Shown here in pieces: positions 26,932-35,609 of a stretch of 64,000 bases of DNA. The translations under genes were made by a program, and so were the position numbers. The DNA lies in the NCBI RefSeq assembly GCF_025263265.1, contig NZ_CP079869.1:620001-684000 (forward strand), written 5' to 3'. This DNA comes from Mycobacterium sp. SMC-4. Its GTDB lineage: Bacteria > Actinomycetota > Actinomycetes > Mycobacteriales > Mycobacteriaceae. How positions within the stretch are numbered: the first letter of the stretch is position 1; each line of letters starts with the position of its first letter. Below the pieces are notes generated by a model, which did not search any database, was not told where the DNA came from, and was given only the letters and a program-made list of their open reading frames with translations.

Positions 26932-27894
26932 ATGGTCCGCACCGTGCTCGTCGTAGGGTTTGCCGGGGTGCAGGCCCTCGACATGGTCGGGCCGTTCGAG
27001 GTGTTCACCGGAGCGTCGGCGTACCTGGCTGCGACCGGTGCCGACGGCTACGACGTGCGGGTGGTGTCGGCCGCCGGCCGGCCGGTCAGTACCGGCACGG
27101 GGCTGACCCTGGTCGCCGAACCGCTGCCGGACCCGGCCGAGCCGGTAGACACCGTGGTGCTCCCGGGTGGCATCGGCACCCACGCCGCCCGCCACGACGA
27201 GGAACTGGTCGATTGGATTTCTGCGGTGGCCCGCACCGCGCGCCGGGTGGTCAGCGTATGCACCGGTGCCGTGCTGGCCGCCGAGGCCGGGCTGCTCGAC
27301 GGGTGTGTGGCCACCACCCACTGGGCCTATGCGGCGCAGCTGGCCACCGAGTTCCCGCATGTGACGGTCAACCCGGATCCGATCTTCGTCCGCAGCTCGG
27401 CCAAGGTGTGGACCGCCGCGGGCGTGACCGCGGGACTGGATCTGGCGCTGTCGTTGGTCGAGGACGATCACGGTACCGAGGCGGCGCAGACCGTCGCCAG
27501 GTATCTGGTGATGTACCTGCGCCGCCCCGGCGGGCAGACCCAGTTCGCCGCGCCGGTGTGGATGCCGCGTGCCCGGCGCACCCCGGTACGTGATGCGCAG
27601 GAGGCCATCGAGGCCGATCCCGGCGGCTCGCACAGCGTCGCCGAGCTGGCCGCGCGGGCCGCGATGAGCCCGCGCCACTTCACCCGGGTGTTCACCGACG
27701 AGGTCGGTGAACCGCCGGGCGCCTACGTCGAACGGATTCGCACCGACGCCGCACGCCGTCAGCTCGAAGAAACCGACGACACCCTGAGCGTGATCGCCGC
27801 CCGCTGCGGATTCGGCAGCGCAGAAACGTTGCGGCGCAACTTTGTTCGCCGTCTCGGAATTTCCCCCGACCGATACCGCAAGACCTTCGCCTGA
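26932..27894 (+). CDS. GlxA-type transcriptional regulator (DJ-1/PfpI + AraC)
   Basis: 320-residue regulator with an N-terminal class-I glutamine-amidotransferase-like (DJ-1/PfpI) sensor domain (about 1-190, Cys kept in VSVCTGAVLAAEAG) and a C-terminal AraC domain with two helix-turn-helix units (VAELAARAAMSPRHFTRVF and IAARCGFGSAETLRRNF). Proteins of this layout include GbdR, SouR and CdhR, which sense glycine betaine/dimethylglycine, sarcosine or carnitine derivatives. It is divergent from the betaine synthase across about 300 bp, so it may control that gene (inference). ATG at 26932 fits the normal N-terminus (VRTVLVVGFAGVQALD); an ATG-less extension to 26908 is unlikely. Confidence 0.85.
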   Translation: MVRTVLVVGFAGVQALDMVGPFEVFTGASAYLAATGADGYDVRVVSAAGRPVSTGTGLTLVAEPLPDPAEPVDTVVLPGGIGTHAARHDEELVDWISAVARTARRVVSVCTGAVLAAEAGLLDGCVATTHWAYAAQLATEFPHVTVNPDPIFVRSSAKVWTAAGVTAGLDLALSLVEDDHGTEAAQTVARYLVMYLRRPGGQTQFAAPVWMPRARRTPVRDAQEAIEADPGGSHSVAELAARAAMSPRHFTRVFTDEVGEPPGAYVERIRTDAARRQLEETDDTLSVIAARCGFGSAETLRRNFVRRLGISPDRYRKTFA

Positions 27895-27905
27895 GGAGAA
27901 TCACC

Positions 27906-28631
27906 ATGCAGATCGCCGTCCTGCTCTACCCCGGTTTCACTGCGCTGGACTTCATCGGTCCCTACGAGTCGCTGCGCTATCTGCCCGGCGCCGAGGTCCG
28001 GTTCGTCTGGCACGAGCCGGGGCCGATCGCGGCCGACTCCGCGGTGCTGCTCGTCGGCGCCACACACACGTTCGAGGAAACCCCGTCGCCGGACGTGATG
28101 CTGGTTCCCGGGGGCTTCTCGACGATGGAGCACGCTCGCGATTCCAAGGTGCTCGACTGGGTGCGCACCGCCCACGCCACGACGACCTGGACGGCCTCGG
28201 TGTGCTCCGGGGCGCTGATCCTGGCTGCCGCCGGCCTGCTGGACGGCAAGCGGGCCACATCGCACTGGGCGGCGCTGTCGATGCTGCGCACCTTCGGGGC
28301 CATCCCCGTCGACGACGAGCGCGTCGTGGCTGCCGACGACAAGACGGTCACGTGCGCAGGGGTATCGGCAGGCATCGACCTGGGGCTGTGGCTGGCCGGT
28401 CAGATCGGTGGGGAGGCCAAGGCCAAGGCCATCCAGTTGTCGATGGAGTACGACCCGCAGCCGCCGTACGACAGCGGGCACATGTCGAAAGCCTCGGTGT
28501 CGACCAAAGCCACCGCCACCGCGATGATGGGTCGCGAGCTGGTCAAACCCGCCGCGCTGGCCGCCTCGACCGGCCTGCTGTGGGATGCCGCAGTCCGTTC
28601 CGTGCGATCTCGGCGCGCCAAGCGACGCTGA
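27906..28631 (+). CDS. DJ-1/PfpI family protein (isonitrile-hydratase-like)
   Basis: 241-residue DJ-1/PfpI-fold protein with the nucleophile-elbow Cys in TASVCSGALILAAAGLLDG and the THWAA-type histidine region (ATSHWAALSML). It resembles isonitrile hydratase-like members, with a C-terminal helical extension (KATATAMMGRELVKPAAL). It has a good ribosome site (AGGAGAATCACC-ATG) and lies 11 bp after the GlxA-type regulator, so both are likely co-transcribed. The last codons (about SRRAKRR) and the stop are made of the palindrome copy B sequence, which suggests the element inserted into or replaced the original 3' end. Confidence 0.82.
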   Translation: MQIAVLLYPGFTALDFIGPYESLRYLPGAEVRFVWHEPGPIAADSAVLLVGATHTFEETPSPDVMLVPGGFSTMEHARDSKVLDWVRTAHATTTWTASVCSGALILAAAGLLDGKRATSHWAALSMLRTFGAIPVDDERVVAADDKTVTCAGVSAGIDLGLWLAGQIGGEAKAKAIQLSMEYDPQPPYDSGHMSKASVSTKATATAMMGRELVKPAALAASTGLLWDAAVRSVRSRRAKRR

Positions 28632-28657
28632 GGGTGCGTCAGCGCGCCGAAATCGCG
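28604..28657. repeat. Palindromic repeat, copy B
   Basis: Inverted arms GCGATCTCGGCGCGC (28604-28618) and GCGCGCCGAAATCGC (28642-28656), with one mismatch, enclose a loop with a second perfect stem GACGC (28624-28628)/GCGTC (28636-28640). Over 53 bp it matches copy C (29541-29595) at all but one position. It carries the stop codons of two convergent genes, TGA at 28629-28631 on the plus strand and at 28641-28639 on the minus strand. It could act as a two-way hairpin terminator, but copy C sits between divergent genes, so ending transcription is not its only possible role. Confidence 0.9.
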
Positions 28658-29499
28658 GCGCGGAGGACGGTGATGACGCGCTCGGGGTACTCAGTGAGGT
28701 CCAGCCAGGTGAACCGCAGCACCTGCCATCCCTGCGTCACGATCTCGTTCTGGCGCACGCGATCGATCTGGAACTCGTCGGCGCCACTGTGGAACGCGAA
28801 GCCGTCCACCTCGACCGCCACCTTGGGTCCCGGGAACCCCACGTCCACCCGGTAGCCGGCGACCCGGTAGTTCGCCTTCCAGCCGGTGAATCCCGCGCCC
28901 CGGAGGAGCTGGTGCAGGATCCGCTCTGCCTCGGAGCGCGCGCCGCTATCGGCAGCTTGCAGCAAGATCCGGGCGCGGGGTGACCCGTAGCGGCCCTTGT
29001 TGCGCAGATGCGCACGCCACAGGCTCGCGGTGTCGACGTGCCGCTGCAATGCGTTGTCCATCAGCTTGGCGCCGTCGCGCCGTTTGGCCGCAGCTTCGAC
29101 AACGGTCAGTGGCAGAGCGGTGAGACGCACGCCGTTGACCTCGACGATGTCGGCGGCGGCGAGGTTGCGGCGCCGCACCCGGATGTCGGGGCGACGGCGG
29201 CCGTGGCTGTCGCGTGGGACGGTCACCTCGAGTTCGTCGGGAAGGAACCGGGTCAGGCCATGCCACCAGGCCGCGGTCAGTCCGCTGGCCGCCGACAGCG
29301 CCCCGTACCCCCATACCGCTGCCCGCACCCGGGCGGCGTCGGTGAATGGCCGGTCGTCGACGAAGTACACCCCGGGAGTGCATCGGCGCCACCGGCCGGA
29401 TTCCACTCGGCGCTGGACCGAGCGTCTGCTCACGCCCGCTTGGCGGGCCTGCTGCAGTGTGATCACGCCGTCCTGCTTGCGCAGGTAGTCAGAGAGCAT
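28639..29499 (-). CDS. AbiEi-type winged-helix + DUF559 (Vsr-like) nuclease-fold protein
   Basis: 286 residues. The N-terminus is a winged-helix like that of type IV AbiEi antitoxins (GVITLQQARQAGVSRRSVQRR, then PGVYFV). The C-terminus is a DUF559/Vsr-like PD-(D/E)xK fold with Asp in YRVDVGFPG, Glu in KVAVEVDGFAFH, and the usual ending QVLRFTWLDL. ATG at 29499 starts the recognisable domain; the frame is open to 29721 but that part crosses palindrome copy C. The gene is bracketed by two near-identical palindromes, and its last codons (AAISAR) lie in copy B. No partner toxin gene is adjacent. Whether it is a defence, repair or mobility gene is open. Confidence 0.82.
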   Translation of the reverse strand: MLSDYLRKQDGVITLQQARQAGVSRRSVQRRVESGRWRRCTPGVYFVDDRPFTDAARVRAAVWGYGALSAASGLTAAWWHGLTRFLPDELEVTVPRDSHGRRRPDIRVRRRNLAAADIVEVNGVRLTALPLTVVEAAAKRRDGAKLMDNALQRHVDTASLWRAHLRNKGRYGSPRARILLQAADSGARSEAERILHQLLRGAGFTGWKANYRVAGYRVDVGFPGPKVAVEVDGFAFHSGADEFQIDRVRQNEIVTQGWQVLRFTWLDLTEYPERVITVLRAAISAR

Positions 29500-29540
29500 G
29501 CGTTTTGGACGCCACTGATCCACTTCCGGGTTCCCTCCGG

Positions 29541-29595
29541 CGCGATTTCGGCGCGCCAAGCGACGCTGAGGGTGCGTCAGCGCGCCGAAATCGCG
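29541..29595. repeat. Palindromic repeat, copy C
   Basis: Perfect 16-bp inverted arms CGCGATTTCGGCGCGC (29541-29556) and GCGCGCCGAAATCGCG (29580-29595) with a 23-bp loop that again holds GACGC/GCGTC. It has the same loop orientation as copy B, so the two are direct repeats about 940 bp apart around the AbiEi/DUF559 gene. It lies in the gap between that gene and the divergent bpoC, 42 bp before the first start and 20 bp before the second, and so overlaps any promoter there. Confidence 0.9.
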
Positions 29596-29614
29596 AGGCA
29601 GTAGCGTCGGCGGG

Positions 29615-30397
29615 GTGAATCTGGCTTTTGACGACCGCGGCTCGGGGGAGCCGGTGCTGTTCATCGCCGGTCGCGGCGGTGCGGGCCGGACCTGGCACCT
29701 GCACCAGGTTCCGGTGTTCACCCGCGCCGGCTACCGCTGTGTGACCTTCGACAACCGCGGCATCGGCGCCACCGAGAACGCCGAAGGCTTCACCACCGAG
29801 ACCATGGTCGGCGACGTCGTCGGCCTGATCGAGGCGCTCAGCTTGGCGCCGGTGCGCATCGTCGGCGTCTCGATGGGCTCCTTCATCGCCCAGGAGCTGA
29901 TGGTGGTTCGTCCGGAACTGGTCCACTCGGCGGTGTTGATGGCCACCCGCGGCCGCCACGACCGCACCCGCACCTTTTTCGGGCAGGCCGAGCGGGCGCT
30001 GCTCGAATCCGGCGTGCAGCTACCACCGGAGTACGACGCGAGATTACGCCTGCTGGAAAGCTTTTCGCCGAAAACCCTCAATGACGACAATGCGGTGCGC
30101 GACTGGATCGACATGTTCACCATGTGGCCGCAGAAGCCCACTCCCGGGCTGCGCGCGCAGATGGCCGTCTCGCCGGAGAGCAGCCGCCTGCCGGCCTATC
30201 AACACATCCAGACCCCGGCTCTGGTGATCGGCTTCGAGGACGACGTGCTGCTGCCGTCCCACCTCGGTCGTGAGGTCGCCAACGCGATGCCCAACGCCCG
30301 CTTCCTGGAGATCCCTGCCACCGGCCATCTCGGCTTCATCGAGAAGCCCGAGGTCGTCAACACCGCGATCCTCGAATTCTTCGCCGATAGTCTGTAG
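29615..30397 (+). CDS. bpoC: Alpha/beta hydrolase BpoC (men locus)
   Basis: 260-residue alpha/beta-hydrolase. Nucleophile elbow GVSMGS, oxyanion region [12 protein letters not shown], acid Asp in FEDDVLLP and His in ATGHLGF. It is the counterpart of M. tuberculosis Rv0554 (BpoC), annotated as a non-haem bromoperoxidase but placed in the men operon, where a MenH-like role (SHCHC formation) has been suggested. The GTG at 29615 lies 20 bp after palindrome copy C, and menD follows after two bases. The enzyme role is inferred from position more than from motifs. Confidence 0.88.
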   Translation: MNLAFDDRGSGEPVLFIAGRGGAGRTWHLHQVPVFTRAGYRCVTFDNRGIGATENAEGFTTETMVGDVVGLIEALSLAPVRIVGVSMGSFIAQELMVVRPELVHSAVLMATRGRHDRTRTFFGQAERALLESGVQLPPEYDARLRLLESFSPKTLNDDNAVRDWIDMFTMWPQKPTPGLRAQMAVSPESSRLPAYQHIQTPALVIGFEDDVLLPSHLGREVANAMPNARFLEIPATGHLGFIEKPEVVNTAILEFFADSL

Positions 30398-30399
30398 AG

Positions 30400-32046
30400 G
30401 TGAACCCTTCGACGACGCAGGCCCGCGTGGTCGTCGACGAACTGATCCGCGGCGGTGTCCGCGATGTCGTGTTGTGCCCCGGGTCACGCAACGCGCCGCT
30501 GGCATTTGCGCTGCACGACGCCGACCGCGCCGGCCGGTTGCGGCTGCACGTGCGCATCGACGAGCGCACCGCCGGTTTCCTGGCCATCGGGCTGGCGGTC
30601 GCCGAGCGGGCCCCGGTGTGCGTGGCGATGACGTCGGGCACAGCGGTGGCGAACCTGGGTCCGGCCGTGGTGGAGGCCAACTACGCACGGGTGCCGCTGA
30701 TCGTGCTGTCGGCCAACCGACCCTACGAGCTGCTGGGTACGGGCGCCAATCAGACCTTCGAGCAGCTGGGGTACTTCGGCACTCAGGTGCGCGCCAACAT
30801 CAGTCTGGGGCTGGCCCCCGACCCGGCCGGGGCGGCCGCTGACCTCACCTCGCTCAACGCTCAGTGGCGGTCGGCCACGTGCCGGGTTCTGGTGGCCGCC
30901 ACAGGTTCTCGGTCGGCCAACGCCGGACCGGTGCAGTTCGACATCCCGCTGCGGGAACCTCTGGTGCCCGGTGCGGCGGAGCCCGCGGTGCCCTACGTGC
31001 CGCAAGGTCGTCCCGACGGCAAACCATGGACCTACACCCCGCCGGTGAGTTTCGATCAGCCGCTGGACATCGACCTCACCCCCGACACCGTCGTGATCGC
31101 CGGTCATGGCGCCGGTGTGCACCCGAACCTGGCCCATCTGCCGACCGTTGCCGAACCCACCGCCCCGTATGCGCAGACTCCGCTACACCCGTTGGCGCTG
31201 AGTCTGATTCGGCCGAAGCAGGTCATCATGCTGGGACGCCCGACACTGCACCGTCCGGTCTCGGCGCTGCTGGCCGATCCGTCGGTGCCGGTGTTCGCGT
31301 TGACGACGGGGCCGCGCTGGCCCGACGTGTCGGGCAACTCGCAAGCCACCGGCACCCGCGCAGTCACGGCGGGTGCGCCGTCACCGGATTGGCTACGTCG
31401 GTGTGCCGACGCGCACCGGCATGCCATCGACGCGGTCCGCGGTCAACTGGCCACACACCCGTTGACGACCGGTCTACACGTGGCCGCCGCGGTCGCCGAC
31501 GCGGTGCGGCCCGGTGATCAGCTGGTACTCGGTGCGTCGAACCCGGTCCGGGATATCGCGTTGGTGGGTTTCAACACCGCCGAGGTCCGGGTGCGCTCCA
31601 ACCGGGGCGTTGCGGGCATCGACGGCACGGTGTCGACGGCGATCGGCGCCGCGCTGGCCCACGACCGCAGCGGCGGGCGCACCGTCGCGCTGATCGGCGA
31701 CCTGACGTTCGTCCACGACAGCTCGGGTCTGCTGATCGGCCCCACCGAGCCGACTCCGCGACAGCTGACGATCGTGGTGTCCAACGACAACGGCGGCGGC
31801 ATCTTCGAGCTGCTCGAACAGGGTGATCCGCGCTTCTCCGATGTGTCCTCGCGGATCTTCGGCACCCCGCACGACGTGGACGTGGGCGCGTTGTGCCGGG
31901 CCTATCACGTCGAGAGCCGGCAGATCGAGGCCGCGCAACTGGCCGACGCGCTCGACGAACCGTTCGACGGCATGCGGGTGCTGGAGGTCAAAGCTGACCG
32001 GTCGTCGCTGCGGGCGTTGCACGCGTCGATCAAGGCTGCCCTGTGA
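30400..32046 (+). CDS. menD: SEPHCHC synthase MenD
   Basis: Thiamin-diphosphate enzyme that joins 2-oxoglutarate and isochorismate, the first committed step of menaquinone synthesis. 548 residues, like mycobacterial MenD (Rv0555). Visible: N-terminal [14 protein letters not shown], the catalytic-Glu region [15 protein letters not shown], and the ThDP/metal motif [11 protein letters not shown] with [17 protein letters not shown] at 30400 is two bases after bpoC, and its stop overlaps the next gene (GTGA), so this is one operon. The mycobacterial enzyme is known to be inhibited by the pathway product DHNA; I did not verify the allosteric residues. Confidence 0.97.
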   Translation: MNPSTTQARVVVDELIRGGVRDVVLCPGSRNAPLAFALHDADRAGRLRLHVRIDERTAGFLAIGLAVAERAPVCVAMTSGTAVANLGPAVVEANYARVPLIVLSANRPYELLGTGANQTFEQLGYFGTQVRANISLGLAPDPAGAAADLTSLNAQWRSATCRVLVAATGSRSANAGPVQFDIPLREPLVPGAAEPAVPYVPQGRPDGKPWTYTPPVSFDQPLDIDLTPDTVVIAGHGAGVHPNLAHLPTVAEPTAPYAQTPLHPLALSLIRPKQVIMLGRPTLHRPVSALLADPSVPVFALTTGPRWPDVSGNSQATGTRAVTAGAPSPDWLRRCADAHRHAIDAVRGQLATHPLTTGLHVAAAVADAVRPGDQLVLGASNPVRDIALVGFNTAEVRVRSNRGVAGIDGTVSTAIGAALAHDRSGGRTVALIGDLTFVHDSSGLLIGPTEPTPRQLTIVVSNDNGGGIFELLEQGDPRFSDVSSRIFGTPHDVDVGALCRAYHVESRQIEAAQLADALDEPFDGMRVLEVKADRSSLRALHASIKAAL

Positions 32047-32591
32047 GCGCAGTCTCGGAGCTGATCCGGCGCCTGAAAGCCCTGCGCCAGACCATCATTC
32101 CGCACCTCTACGGTGAGCCGGGGGAGACCCGCAAGGGCCGGATCCTGCGGCGTATCCGGATCGGCATCGTGGTGATGGCCTGTCTGGTGACGCTGCAGTC
32201 GGTGCTGCTGATCCTCGGGGCGTGGCGCAACGACAGTCAGATCGAGAACCACCTCGGGGTGGCCGAGGCCAATGTCCTCGACGCCGGCCCGCGCCGTTCC
32301 ACGATCGAGTTCGTCACCCCCGACCGGGTGACCTATCGTCCCGAGCTGGGGGTGCTCTATCCCTCCGAGCTGGAGAACGGTATGCGCATCTACGTCGAGT
32401 ATGACGTCAACGACCCCGACCTGGTCCGAGTGCGCGACCGCGATGCATCGCTGGCGATCATCCCGGCCGGTTCCATCGCGGTGGTCGGCTGGATCATCGC
32501 CGGCGCCGCGCTGGCCGCCACCGCGCTGATCCAGCGGCGCCTCGATGCCGATCAGGAGTTGACGAGCTCGTCGAGCCAGTCGTCGTCGTAG
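32043..32591 (+). CDS. DUF3592 membrane protein (Rv0556-like)
   Basis: 182 residues. A basic N-terminus is followed by a membrane helix ([24 protein letters not shown]), a small extracytoplasmic beta domain ([35 protein letters not shown] in two parts) and a second helix ([19 protein letters not shown]). This is the DUF3592 layout, and the place after menD matches Rv0556. It overlaps menD by four bases and the convergent thioredoxin-fold lipoprotein by 40 bp at its 3' end. Function unknown. Confidence 0.85.
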   Translation: MSAVSELIRRLKALRQTIIPHLYGEPGETRKGRILRRIRIGIVVMACLVTLQSVLLILGAWRNDSQIENHLGVAEANVLDAGPRRSTIEFVTPDRVTYRPELGVLYPSELENGMRIYVEYDVNDPDLVRVRDRDASLAIIPAGSIAVVGWIIAGAALAATALIQRRLDADQELTSSSSQSSS

Positions 32592-33238
32592 ATGTCGAGC
32601 TTGCGATCGGCGTCGATGTCGAAGACCGTCGGGGTGCCGGCTTCGTACGGGTCGACGTCGAACAGGAAAGCGAAGTTGGCATCATCCATGTCGATGACGT
32701 CGACACCCTCGGTGCCGTCGGCGATGCGGGCCGCCACCGCCTCGGGCAGACCGGCGCCGCGCGCCATATCGCGCAGTTCGGTTCCGCTGAAGGGTTGACC
32801 ACCGGTGTCCTGATTGGCCCACAACGCGCCGACGAAGCGCTGGAACTGCGCGCCGGTGGTGGCCTGGTCACCGACGGGTATGGCGGCGACGAACATGGCG
32901 TTGGCCACGGTGGCCGAGTAGCCGTCGTAATCCTCGTCGAGGAAGATCAGCGGCCGGTAGGTCACGCGCAGGGCGCCCACGGCGATGTAGTAGGCCAGTT
33001 CGTCGCCGAAATCGCGTTGCAGGTCGGCGCAGTGGGTGCACTGCGGCTCGGTGTAGATCTCCACGTGGGCTTCAGCGTCGTCGAAACCGGCGACGATGCC
33101 GTAGCCATCCTCGGAGATCGTCACCGGCGCGGTGACCGCCGACGCGACAGCGCTGCCCGGAAGCTGCCGAGTGCAGCCGACAGCGCCGATCACCAGGCAC
33201 AACGCCGAGATCAGGATCAGAAAGCGAGTGCGACGCAT
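32552..33238 (-). CDS. Thioredoxin-fold (DsbA-like) lipoprotein
   Basis: 228-residue lipoprotein. Signal peptide RTRFLILISALCLVIGAVGC with a lipobox Cys, then a DsbA-like domain with redox motif CTHC in YTEPQCTHCADLQ and cis-Pro region AGTPTVFD. Expected to act outside the membrane in disulphide formation or exchange. The start ATG at 33238 gives the clean signal; the frame continues to 33301 over the divergent gene's promoter. Its 3' end overlaps the DUF3592 gene by 40 bp tail-to-tail. It is divergent from mgtA, with starts 98 bp apart. Confidence 0.85.
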   Translation of the reverse strand: MRRTRFLILISALCLVIGAVGCTRQLPGSAVASAVTAPVTISEDGYGIVAGFDDAEAHVEIYTEPQCTHCADLQRDFGDELAYYIAVGALRVTYRPLIFLDEDYDGYSATVANAMFVAAIPVGDQATTGAQFQRFVGALWANQDTGGQPFSGTELRDMARGAGLPEAVAARIADGTEGVDVIDMDDANFAFLFDVDPYEAGTPTVFDIDADRKLDIYDDDWLDELVNS

Positions 33239-33335
33239 GCGACCATCCTGACGGTCGGATCGCCGGTTGGCACAGTTCTCGCGACATATCCCTGTCGGCA
33301 ACCTGCCGGACAGGTGGTGGTGTCACCGTCGCGGT

Positions 33336-34457
33336 GTGCGCGTTGCGATCGTTGCAGAGTCCTTCCTCCCCAACGTCAACGGCGTCACCAACTCGGTGCT
33401 GCGGGTCATCGAGCACTTGCGCCGCACGGGGCATGAGGTGATGGTCATCGCACCCGACACGCCGCCCGGGCAGCCGGCGGCCGACCGGGTGCACGACGGT
33501 ATCCGGGTCCACCGGGTGCCTTCGCGGATGTTCCCCCGAGTCACCTCGTTGCCGCTGGGAATCCCGTGGCCGCGGATGGTCGGTGTACTGCGCGGTTTCG
33601 ATCCCGATGTCGTGCATCTGGCCTCACCGGCACTGCTGGGGTGGGGCGGGGTACACGCGGCGCGGCGTCTGGGTGTGCCGTCCGTCGCGGTCTTCCAGAC
33701 CGACGTGGCAGGTTTCGCGCAGAGTTATGGCGTGGGCGTATTGTCCCGCGCCGCCTGGGCGTGGACGCGCCGGTTGCACAACCACGCCGACCGGACTTTG
33801 GCGCCGTCCACTTCGGCCATGGAAGACCTTGCTTCCCATGGTGTCTCGCGGGTGTATCGCTGGGCGAGAGGGGTCGACATCACCGGCTTCGCGCCTTCGG
33901 CACGCGACGAGGAACTGCGCGGGGCCTGGTCGCCGCAGGGCAAGCCGATCGTCGGGTTCGTCGGCCGGTTGGCTCCGGAGAAACACGTGGAACGGCTGGC
34001 GGCGCTCACCGACGATGTGCAGCTTGTCGTCGTCGGTGACGGAGTTGATCGGGCCAAACTCCAGAAGCGGCTTCCGGCAGCCGTTTTCACCGGTGCGCTG
34101 TACGGCCCCCAATTGGCGAGCGCCTATGCCAGCATGGACGTATTCGTCCATCCTGGCGAGCATGAGACGTTCTGCCAGACGGTGCAGGAGGCCATGGCCT
34201 CGGGCCTGCCGGTCGTCGCACCAGATGCCGGCGGTCCGCGCGACCTGGTGACGCCGATGCACACCGGTCTGTTGCTGCCGGTGGCGGAGTTCGAACGGCG
34301 GCTGCCCGCAGCCGTCGGGCATCTGCTGGCCGAGCGGCCACGCTACGCGGTGGCCGCCCGGCGCAGCGTGATCGGCCGCACCTGGCCGCTGATCTGCGAC
34401 CAGCTGCTGACCCACTACGAGACCGTGGTCGGGACCCGGGGCCGCCAGGTGGCGTGA
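33336..34457 (+). CDS. mgtA: GT4 glycosyltransferase MgtA-like (GDP-mannose-dependent)
   Basis: 373-residue GT-B glycosyltransferase of family GT4. N-terminal [20 protein letters not shown], Arg/Lys phosphate-binding residues in [14 protein letters not shown], and the C-terminal Glu motif [19 protein letters not shown]. It corresponds to Rv0557 (MgtA, formerly called PimB), an alpha-mannosyltransferase acting on a glucuronosyl diacylglycerol. GTG at 33336 gives the normal N-terminus; the frame starts earlier at 33267 but overlaps the divergent promoter region. It lies 30 bp upstream of menG on the same strand. Confidence 0.9.
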   Translation: MRVAIVAESFLPNVNGVTNSVLRVIEHLRRTGHEVMVIAPDTPPGQPAADRVHDGIRVHRVPSRMFPRVTSLPLGIPWPRMVGVLRGFDPDVVHLASPALLGWGGVHAARRLGVPSVAVFQTDVAGFAQSYGVGVLSRAAWAWTRRLHNHADRTLAPSTSAMEDLASHGVSRVYRWARGVDITGFAPSARDEELRGAWSPQGKPIVGFVGRLAPEKHVERLAALTDDVQLVVVGDGVDRAKLQKRLPAAVFTGALYGPQLASAYASMDVFVHPGEHETFCQTVQEAMASGLPVVAPDAGGPRDLVTPMHTGLLLPVAEFERRLPAAVGHLLAERPRYAVAARRSVIGRTWPLICDQLLTHYETVVGTRGRQVA

Positions 34458-34487
34458 GCGGGGAGGGTCCCCGGTAGCTTTGACCGC

Positions 34488-35174
34488 ATGAACCGCGCGT
34501 CGCTGGAGAAGGACCCCCACGAGGTCGCGTCGATGTTCGACGGGGTGGCGCGCCGCTACGACCTGACCAACACCGTGCTGTCGCTGGGGCAGGACAGGTT
34601 TTGGCGCCGGGCGACCCGGCAGGCGTTGCGGATCGGGCCGGGGGACAAGGTGCTCGACCTGGCCGCCGGCACCGCGGTGTCGACGGTGGAGCTGGCCGGT
34701 TCCGGCGCGTGGTGTGTGGCGGCGGACTTCTCGGTCGGGATGCTCGGCGCCGGCGCGGCGCGTGACGTCCCGAAGGTCGCCGGGGACGCAACCCGGCTGC
34801 CGTTCGGTGACGGTGTCTTCGACGCGGTCACGATCAGTTTCGGGCTGCGTAACGTGGTCGATCATTCAGCGGGCCTGCGGGAGATGGCGCGGGTGACCCG
34901 ACCGGGCGGACGGCTGGTGGTGTGTGAGTTCTCCACACCGACCAACGGGCTGTTCGCCACGGTGTACAAGGAGTACCTGATGCAGGCGCTGCCCAGGATG
35001 GCTCGCGCGGTGTCGTCGAACCCGGACGCCTATGTCTACCTGGCGGAGTCGATCCGGGCATGGCCCGATCAGCCGGCGCTGGCCGGGCGGATCGCGGCGG
35101 CCGGCTGGTCGCAGGTGCGGTGGCGCAACCTCAGCGGCGGAATCGTGGCGCTGCACGCTGCGGTCAAAGCCTGA
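34488..35174 (+). CDS. menG: Demethylmenaquinone methyltransferase MenG (UbiE/MenH)
   Basis: 228-residue SAM-dependent methyltransferase of the UbiE/MenG type that adds the C-methyl group in the last core step of menaquinone synthesis. N-terminal [19 protein letters not shown] motif [40 protein letters not shown] and the C-terminal [12 protein letters not shown] with [10 protein letters not shown] are all family signatures. In M. tuberculosis the gene is Rv0558 (menH, also called menG or ubiE). ATG at 34488. It is shortly followed by convergent genes, so it is the last gene of this men transcript. Confidence 0.95.
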   Translation: MNRASLEKDPHEVASMFDGVARRYDLTNTVLSLGQDRFWRRATRQALRIGPGDKVLDLAAGTAVSTVELAGSGAWCVAADFSVGMLGAGAARDVPKVAGDATRLPFGDGVFDAVTISFGLRNVVDHSAGLREMARVTRPGGRLVVCEFSTPTNGLFATVYKEYLMQALPRMARAVSSNPDAYVYLAESIRAWPDQPALAGRIAAAGWSQVRWRNLSGGIVALHAAVKA

Positions 35175-35186
35175 CGCTCTTCCCCC

Positions 35187-35585
35187 TCAGGTCAGCGCAT
35201 CGATGAGATCACCGACGGTGTGGGCGGCCTCCAGGGGGTGGCGCAGCCGGCCCTTCGGATTGACCGTGTAGCTGTTGCGCCGTCCGACCTTGGACTTCTC
35301 CAGATAGCCGTCGGCGATCAGGTCGGCCAGGATGGCCTGTACCGAACGCTCGGTGATGCCGATGCGCAGGCTCAACTCGCGGGCGGTCAGCGACTCGCCC
35401 TGCGCCAGACACAGCAGCGCGTGGGCGTGGTTGGTCAGGAAGGTCCACCCTCGTGGCGGCCCCCCGGAGGTGGCGCCGTCGTGCGCGGATTTCTTGGCCG
35501 GCGCCGCTTTTCTGGTGCGGGTACCGGTCGTCGTCTGCTTCGGTGTGTTCCTCTGTTTCGCCGCAACCATAGCGGCTTCGATCAT
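35187..35585 (-). CDS. Small winged-helix transcriptional regulator
   Basis: 132 residues. A basic, low-complexity N-terminus (KQTTTGTRTRKAAPAKK) precedes a winged helix-turn-helix (ESLTARELSLRIGITERSVQAILADLIADGYLEKSKVGRRNSYTV in consecutive parts) like MarR/ArsR-type regulators. The start may be ATG 35585 or an internal ATG at 35570. It is downstream of terC on the same strand (24 bp). Whether it controls terC or the dab genes across the divergent promoter cannot be told from sequence. Confidence 0.75.
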   Translation of the reverse strand: MIEAAMVAAKQRNTPKQTTTGTRTRKAAPAKKSAHDGATSGGPPRGWTFLTNHAHALLCLAQGESLTARELSLRIGITERSVQAILADLIADGYLEKSKVGRRNSYTVNPKGRLRHPLEAAHTVGDLIDALT

Positions 35586-35609
35586 ACTTTGTGATTCACG
35601 TCTTGTTCT

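Noticed and set aside
28604..29595. Classical insertion sequence
   Set aside because: No DDE or serine/tyrosine recombinase domain, and no target-site duplication I could identify outside the palindromes.
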